A DNA stretch of 64,000 nt from Flavobacterium sp. TR2 (GTDB lineage Bacteria; Bacteroidota; Bacteroidia; Flavobacteriales; Flavobacteriaceae): the NCBI RefSeq assembly GCF_025252405.1, contig NZ_CP104307.1, positions 3,782,001-3,846,000 on the forward strand, in the 5' to 3' direction. The number at the start of each line of letters is the position of its first letter. Position 1 is the stretch's first letter. Positions 58,927 through 64,000 of this stretch are shown piece after piece. A program made the position numbers and the translations under genes. The notes beneath the pieces were generated by a model. It had not been told where the DNA came from, ran no database searches, and saw only the letters and a program-made list of their open reading frames with translations.

Positions 58927-59772
58927 ATGAAAGTTTTCCCATTCAAAATCCCAAAATCTGGGGAAGATCCCCTTATTTATCAAGAAGATATCGAAGTGTC
59001 ATTTTATGACAAATTGCATCAGCATGAAGAAATTCAAATTAGTTTTATAGAAAAAGGAGAAGGAGCCGTTTTTGCAGGCGATACTATTTCGCAATATCGC
59101 CAGGGTGATATATTGGTCATTGGAAGCAATCTGCCCCATGTTTTTAGAAGCGACGTTCAGGAGAATGTGATTTCTGTAATGCGCACTTTATTTTTTACTT
59201 TCAATTCGTTTGGCAGAGATTTTTTTGAATTGCCGACTTTCCGAAATATCCATCCAATTCTTGAGAGCAGCAAAAATGGATTCGTAATCCATAATGCGCC
59301 AAAAAAAGTAGTCAAATATTTTAAGAAGCTGAAAAAAGCTGACAGCTATACCCGTTTTATACTATTTCTAGATATTCTAAAATGGCTGTCAACATCAGAA
59401 ACTACTCCGCTTTCTAATTATTTGTATCAAAAGAAAATAACGGATAACGAGGGAAAAAGAATGCAGATTGTGTTTGAATATGTAATGACCAATTTTCATA
59501 AAAACATTACGCTCGACGAAATTGCTTCTATAGCCAGTATGACAAAAAATGCTTTCTGCCGGTACTTTAAAGTCCGGACCAACAAGTCTTTTTTTCAATT
59601 CCTAATTGAAGTGCGTATTGAGAGAGCGGCAAAATTGTTGTCTAATAATGAAGAGCTCTCTGTTTTGGAAATTGCCGAATTGTGCGGTTTTAATAATATT
59701 TCCAATTTTAACCGAAAGTTTAAAGAATTAAAACAGCTTTCGCCTTTGCAGTATAGAAAACTGAATTTGTAG
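58927..59772 (+). CDS. AraC-family transcriptional regulator
   Basis: A 281-aa protein. The N-terminal cupin-like sensing domain (about 15-130) has HQHEEIQISFIEKGEGAVFA and GDILVIGSNLPHVF. The C-terminal pair of HTH motifs (about 180-280) has ITLDEIASIASMTKNAFCRY and LSVLEIAELCGFNNISNFNR. It is divergent from the deaminase gene, and the operator copies lie between the two. It is the only regulator within the locus, so it is the best candidate to bind the shared 15-bp element. A hydroxyproline-related ligand is likely but not shown. Confidence 0.88.
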   Translation: MKVFPFKIPKSGEDPLIYQEDIEVSFYDKLHQHEEIQISFIEKGEGAVFAGDTISQYRQGDILVIGSNLPHVFRSDVQENVISVMRTLFFTFNSFGRDFFELPTFRNIHPILESSKNGFVIHNAPKKVVKYFKKLKKADSYTRFILFLDILKWLSTSETTPLSNYLYQKKITDNEGKRMQIVFEYVMTNFHKNITLDEIASIASMTKNAFCRYFKVRTNKSFFQFLIEVRIERAAKLLSNNEELSVLEIAELCGFNNISNFNRKFKELKQLSPLQYRKLNL

Positions 59773-59790
59773 ATTTTGTAATTTCATGCT

Positions 59791-59806
59791 CCCGATAGCT
59801 ATCGGG
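59791..59806. repeat. 16-bp perfect palindrome after the AraC gene
   Basis: CCCGATAGCTATCGGG is followed by ATTAAAATG. It may serve as the terminator of the regulator transcript, although the T-run is poor. Confidence 0.5.
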
Positions 59807-59873
59807 ATTAAAATGATTTTAGCACATTAAACTGGATTTTTTATAAACGAAATTCCATCCCAATATTCCGTAG

Positions 59874-60208
59874 AGACGCACTGCAGTGCGTCTAACTAGG
59901 CGGAAAAATATTTCACGCAGATTTAAAAAGATTTCAGCAGATTAAATTGGATTTTTTTAAAAATGAAATTCCTTCCAATATTCCGTAGAGACGCACTGCA
60001 GTGCGTCTAACGTATTGTGAATACACATTGTATAGATCCAGCGTATACAAACGTTGCAGATATACGTTGCGTAGACGCACTGCAGTGCGTCTCTACAGAT
60101 ATGCTTGATATTTTCTTTTTTTTATAATATTTCGCGTAAACTATTATGAATCCTATTCTATCTAACATATTGTGGATATACGTTGCGTAGACGCACTGCG
60201 GTGCGTCT
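59874..60208. repeat. Four copies of a 20-bp palindrome in a 532-bp gene-free stretch
   Basis: AGACGCACTGCAGTGCGTCT occurs at 59874-59893, 59989-60008 and 60073-60092, and with one change at 60189-60208. The first two copies are part of a ~115-bp direct repeat that also includes TGGATTTTTT and GAAATTCC..CCAATATTCCG. They are REP/BIME-like extragenic palindromes. Nothing else was recognised between the AraC and alpha-galactosidase genes apart from a terminator. Confidence 0.8.
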
Positions 60209-60230
60209 CTACGGATATGTTTTGGGTTAA

Positions 60231-60285
60231 AAAAACAAATCAGCAGTTTAATCTCATTGTTTAAACGAGACCAAACAGCTGATTT
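60231..60285 (-). terminator. Terminator after the alpha-galactosidase gene
   Basis: The stem AAATCAGC (60238-60245) / GCTGATTT (60278-60285), with an inner GTTTAA/TTAAAC pairing, has a T7 tail in minus-strand RNA. Confidence 0.65.
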
Positions 60286-60304
60286 ATTTTAGAAAATATT
60301 TTTT

Positions 60305-62509
60305 CTAATTACCAGATACTGCGGTTATTTCAAGCACAACACTCGATTCTACTTTTGAAGAAGAAACTCTCAAGCCTACATTCATCAAATAATCTCCTGT
60401 AAAAGATGCTCCCGATTCTTCGAGCGTTTTCTTTGCTTCAGGCATTAAATTGATTTCTTCTACTTTATAGGTTTTATTGGCATCTAAACCTTGAAAACGA
60501 ACCAAATTATATTGTGGATCATAAAGCGGATGAAGCGTGTAAGAAAATAAAACGGCTTTGTCTTTAGATTCATCAACATACATTAATACCGCACGACTAT
60601 CTTCGTAAGGAGAAATCATTCGGTACATATCGCCATGCCAGATTACAGGGCTTAATCTTTTATAATTGGCAACTGCATCCTGAGTATATTTTAGCTCTTT
60701 TTCTTTCAGTTCTTTTACATTTATGTCAAAACCTAATTTGCCCATCATAGCAACATCTGTTTTAAATTTTATAGACTGATTGCCCCATGATGTTACGTGA
60801 TTGCAAATTGAAAAAGCTGGAAAAAACTGTGAATAGCCCCATTGAATAAAAACTCTATTAAACGGATCTGTATTGTCACTAGCCCAAAACTCAGTGAAAT
60901 ATTTTAAGAACGCATAATCTGTTCTTCCGCCACCGCCTGCGCAAAGCATCATTGGCAAATGCGGATATTTTGTTTTAATTCGCTCCAAAACTTTATACAA
61001 ACCTCTAGTGTATTCAATAAATAAGTGTGACTGCTGATTTTTTAAGTACGTAGAATAAGCGTTGGTCATCATACGGTTGCAATCCCATTTAAAGAAAGCG
61101 ACTCCACCATTGGTCTGCATAATATCGTCTACTGTTTTAAACACAAAATCCTGCACTTTCGGATTCGATAAATCCAAAACCAATTGCGTACGGTAATAGC
61201 TTTCTTCCCTATTTTGCAATTTTAAAACCCAGTCTGGATGTTTTTCGTACAATTCACTTTTCGGGTTTACCATTTCAGGTTCAATCCAGATTCCGAATTT
61301 AACACCTGTTTTTTCTGCTTGCTGCATTAGGAAGCCTAAACCGTTTGGCAGTTTTGTTTTTGTGGCTTCCCAATCTCCCAAACCAGATTTGTCTCCACTT
61401 CTTGGATATTTATTTCCAAACCAGCCATCATCCAATAAAAACATATCAACACCCAATGTTTTAGCATCTTCAAACATTTCCGTCAATTTGTTTTCATCAA
61501 AATTAAAAAAAGTGGTTTCCCAATTGTTCAATAAAGTCAAACGAGACTTGTCTCCATCTTTTACGCCATAATTTTTCGCCCAAGAATGCAAATTCCTGCT
61601 TGCCTGCCCTTTTCCTTTGTTTGAAAAAGTATATATAAAGGAAGGAGTCGTAAATATTTCGCCTGGCTGAAGATTATATTCTGAAGCAAACGGATTAATT
61701 CCAGAAGAAATTCTAAGTGAATTTTTATTGTCCAATTCAAAAGTAAACTTAAAATTTCCGGACCACGCAATAGTTCCAGCAACAAGTTCTCCCGTATTTT
61801 CTTTGGCTTTTTCATTCAATCCTAAAAAGAAAACGGGCGTTTGATACATATTGGTTCTAACTCCCAATTTAGAATCAATTACTTTGGCACCGCTTGTCAA
61901 TTGGCTTTCCTGCATTCTAACCTCTTTTGCCCAATCTCCATGAAACTGAGTCAGCCAATACTGATTGGCGTCAAAGTGCAGCATAGATGACGCATAGTTG
62001 TAGAGCGTTACAGGTTTCTTTTCGCGATGTACAATTTCTGTCCATTGCTCGACAACATTTTCTTTATAAAAAGCTTTATAATACAATGTCACCTCCACAG
62101 GATAAACCGGGTCCTTCATTTTTATGATAGTTTCGGTCGTGTTGCCATCTATTTTTTTTGTCTGATGGCTTACGTAAACTAACTCCAAAGCAGGATTTCC
62201 GTCATTATGAGTCATTCGAATCGCTGACTCAAACAAATTGTTTGTACCATAAGTCGGATACGCCTCATGTCTAAGATTAAGCAGTGGATTTCCGTCGTTT
62301 ATAACAAATGTTCTTTCGGTTTCTTTGGAAAGCGTATTATAGGCAGAAGCTTCTAGTTTTGCACCTAAATAAGACTGATAAAGCAATCCGTTTTTAGCCA
62401 CTTTTAAGATTAATGCCGTATTCTGGGTTTCAATTGCTATGGGATCATTTTGTGCATTAGCTTTCCAAAAGAAAGAGATCACAACTAATAGGAGAAGTGC
62501 TTTTTTCAT
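60305..62509 (-). CDS. GH36 alpha-galactosidase
   Basis: A 734-aa secreted enzyme with a signal peptide (MKKALLLLVVISFFWKANAQ). An N-terminal beta-sandwich (about 20-300) precedes the TIM barrel with FLLDDGWFGNKYPRSGDKSG and GVKFGIWIEPEMVNPKSELY. The nucleophile is Asp476 in FFKWDCNRMM, and the acid/base is Asp548 in FWASDNTDPF. These are the diagnostic GH36 motifs at the usual positions. It releases alpha-linked galactose from raffinose-type sugars or galactomannan side chains in the periplasm. It is divergent from the SusC-type gene at 63439, so they may form part of a separate glycan locus that continues outside the window. Confidence 0.92.
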   Translation of the reverse strand: MKKALLLLVVISFFWKANAQNDPIAIETQNTALILKVAKNGLLYQSYLGAKLEASAYNTLSKETERTFVINDGNPLLNLRHEAYPTYGTNNLFESAIRMTHNDGNPALELVYVSHQTKKIDGNTTETIIKMKDPVYPVEVTLYYKAFYKENVVEQWTEIVHREKKPVTLYNYASSMLHFDANQYWLTQFHGDWAKEVRMQESQLTSGAKVIDSKLGVRTNMYQTPVFFLGLNEKAKENTGELVAGTIAWSGNFKFTFELDNKNSLRISSGINPFASEYNLQPGEIFTTPSFIYTFSNKGKGQASRNLHSWAKNYGVKDGDKSRLTLLNNWETTFFNFDENKLTEMFEDAKTLGVDMFLLDDGWFGNKYPRSGDKSGLGDWEATKTKLPNGLGFLMQQAEKTGVKFGIWIEPEMVNPKSELYEKHPDWVLKLQNREESYYRTQLVLDLSNPKVQDFVFKTVDDIMQTNGGVAFFKWDCNRMMTNAYSTYLKNQQSHLFIEYTRGLYKVLERIKTKYPHLPMMLCAGGGGRTDYAFLKYFTEFWASDNTDPFNRVFIQWGYSQFFPAFSICNHVTSWGNQSIKFKTDVAMMGKLGFDINVKELKEKELKYTQDAVANYKRLSPVIWHGDMYRMISPYEDSRAVLMYVDESKDKAVLFSYTLHPLYDPQYNLVRFQGLDANKTYKVEEINLMPEAKKTLEESGASFTGDYLMNVGLRVSSSKVESSVVLEITAVSGN

Positions 62510-63438
62510 AATTTTTTTTAATTAATAATAAGTAAATGTTTTCTTGAAGATTCTAAAAAGAATACAATACAATCACATCAAATTGGAATTGCAGTTCGTT
62601 CTAAAACTCCGAACATCACATTTATCAATCAAACCACGAGAAAAAGTCCATTTAATTATACCGTCAAATAAATAGAGTAAAAGCCGCTATTGTGTATAAT
62701 TCACAAGAAAAATGGTATTGAGCTCTAATAGCCATTTTCAGTCATGAAGAAATGAAATCCAAAAATAGCAAAATATAATTGAAATAAAGGTTTCGCTGCC
62801 GCCTTTTCTTTATAGTCGCAAAAACAGAAAAAATAGGCATTTGATAAAATTTTTATCATTTTTTATCGATTCTGATATTTTATTACCTAAAAAAAGTTCT
62901 TAATCGTAAAACAGGATAAAATATCTGCAAGCTTACTCTTACATATTAGCTTATATTAACGACTGGTATGGTTGAAAAAATAAAATGGAGCAAAAAAACC
63001 GAAATTAAGACGAAAAAAAAATTCTGATACTATATTACCCACTTTCAAAAATCAAAAGAATCGATTTTAACATTCAAATTTATGTTCTATTTCAAAAAAA
63101 TCGATTTTTAAAAATGAATTAGAACAAATCTTCAATAAATTATAAGAAAACATTTGTTTATTTTCTAAAATCGCTGCGATTTGAATTTTATGCATATATT
63201 ATCCACTTTAATTTTGATATTATTTTAAATAAGTCATGTTTTTTAAACATAGCGTAAAAAACTAGTAGGTACTGGTATGTGCGAGTTTAGAACATTTATA
63301 CTTTTGGAATTCACATTTATCTCTTTTTTCATAAACAATCTGCTAGAGCTCAATGCCTTTTGTTTTTTCAAAATGAAAATAAGATAACAACGGACCACGA
63401 GAGAATAAATTACTAACCAACAAAAACCACTAAAAAAC
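62510..63438. promoter_or_regulatory. Long divergent intergenic region with two operator-like copies
   Basis: This 929-bp AT-rich region has no convincing ORF. GATATTTTATTACCT (62874-62888) and GATACTATATTACCC (63026-63040) match the shared element of the hydroxyproline locus; the second matches the 38.6-kb copy in all 15 bases. Both have the orientation that, at the other promoters, points toward the minus-strand gene, but no TAnnTTTG lies 22 nt downstream of either. TACTTTTG near 63289-63296 is a possible -7 element for the plus-strand SusC-type gene. Confidence 0.45.
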
Positions 63439-64000
63439 ATGACCAAACAAAAACCAACAAAAGATTGGCTTTCTTCTGAGACATGGAAGATTACCAAACT
63501 AACATCGGGAGCCCTATTGGCGCTTACGTTACAAGCTTCTTTTGCCGCTGAGTCAAAAGAAACAAAATTTTCTACTAAGCTGACCAGCAATCTAACTTTG
63601 ACAAAAGGCGAAAATGCATCACTGTTTGTAGAAAAACTTGTAAAAGGAAAAGTAACTGGCCCGCAAGGAGAACCGCTTCCGGGTGTAAACATTCTTGTAA
63701 AAGGAACAAAAATAACCGCGACTACTGACTTTGACGGTAATTTTACTATTGAGGTTCCAGATTCCAACAGTATTCTTGTTTTTTCTTACACAGGCTTTGT
63801 AACCAAAGAAGTTCCAGCAGATCAAGCAGCAAGCATTAAGCTTGAAGAGCAAAACCAGACTTTAAATGAAGTTGTAGTTGTAGGATACGGTACGCAAAAG
63901 AAAGCTTCTACAACTGGGGCAATTGCTTCGATTAAAGGAGGCGTTTTAACGCAAAATGCATCTGCAAACGTATCAAACGGAATTGCGGGACGTATGTCTG
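63439..64000 (+). CDS. SusC/RagA-type TonB-dependent transporter, N-terminal part (cut by window edge)
   Basis: It starts at the ATG at 63439 and stays open to the end of the window (187 codons). A long basic N-region before the hydrophobic signal stretch (MTKQKPTKDWLSSETWKITK, then LTSGALLALTLQASFAAESK) is followed by a carboxypeptidase-regulatory-like domain (VKGKVTGPQGEPLPGVNILV, TDFDGNFTIEVPDSNSILVF). The TonB-box/plug start is LNEVVVVGYGTQKKASTTGA. This is the canonical SusC beginning. The barrel and any SusD partner lie outside the window. The divergent GH36 gene suggests a galactoside substrate, but the shared operator copies upstream leave other regulation possible. Confidence 0.88.
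   Translation, partial: MTKQKPTKDWLSSETWKITKLTSGALLALTLQASFAAESKETKFSTKLTSNLTLTKGENASLFVEKLVKGKVTGPQGEPLPGVNILVKGTKITATTDFDGNFTIEVPDSNSILVFSYTGFVTKEVPADQAASIKLEEQNQTLNEVVVVGYGTQKKASTTGAIASIKGGVLTQNASANVSNGIAGRMS

Noticed and set aside
59874..60208. CRISPR-like spacing of the AGACGCACTGCAGTGCGTCT element
   Set aside because: There are only four copies, at irregular distances of 84 to 116 bp, and they are perfect palindromes of the dispersed REP type.
62510..63438. A missed gene in the 929-bp gap
   Set aside because: No frame gives more than short, low-complexity translations, and the 174-aa minus-strand ORF reaching into 63243-63767 is antisense to the SusC start.

Overview
The window looks like a chromosomal segment of a Flavobacterium-type member of the Bacteroidota. 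The genome is AT-rich, with TonB-dependent receptors of the SusC/SusD and Oar types, a type IX secretion C-terminal signal, a TAnnTTTG-type promoter element in front of several genes, and many short palindromic repeats between genes. No rRNA, tRNA, CRISPR array or phage was seen.

Layout. 1-4.4 kb: end of a short-chain dehydrogenase, then a PepSY-type membrane protein and a siderophore receptor (minus strand). 4.6-10 kb: a sucrose module of PfkB fructokinase, a fused sucrose-phosphate synthase/phosphatase, and a GH32-like hydrolase that sits between two inverted MITE-like elements. 10.6-15.9 kb: a tightly overlapping seven-gene operon for a type III polyketide (FAD oxidoreductase, methyltransferase, type III PKS, dehydratase, ketosynthase, ACP, phosphopantetheinyl transferase). 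Its end abuts a truncated DUF488 gene. 16-20.8 kb: MprF, DUF998 and AcvB/VirJ, probably making and removing aminoacyl-phosphatidylglycerol. 21-32 kb: a deacetylase lipoprotein, a serine hydrolase, a bestrophin, a two-component system, an Oar-like receptor, a membrane-bound LuxR regulator and a secreted HExxH protein. 32.3-37 kb: an MscS channel; a lone IlvN-like protein preceded by two successive Ile-rich leader peptides, each followed by a terminator; an alcohol dehydrogenase; and an L,D-transpeptidase-like protein.

37.3-59.8 kb is the most coherent system: an apparent locus for using proline/hydroxyproline-rich (collagen- or gelatin-like) protein. It combines a secreted M43 metalloprotease with a type IX signal, a SusC/SusD pair, an S37 peptidase, a DPP-IV-like S9 peptidase, two M24 Xaa-Pro peptidases, all four enzymes of the trans-4-hydroxy-L-proline to 2-oxoglutarate route (epimerase, FAD D-hydroxyproline dehydrogenase, deaminase, semialdehyde dehydrogenase) and an AraC regulator. 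A shared 15-bp element (best form GGGTAATATAGTATC) lies 22 nt upstream of a -7-like element in front of the S37, M43 and deaminase genes, and near SusC. It suggests a single regulon.

60-64 kb: repeat palindromes, a GH36 alpha-galactosidase and the start of another SusC-type receptor, with two more copies of the element in their long shared upstream region. All functional statements come from reading motifs and context; no database search was run.
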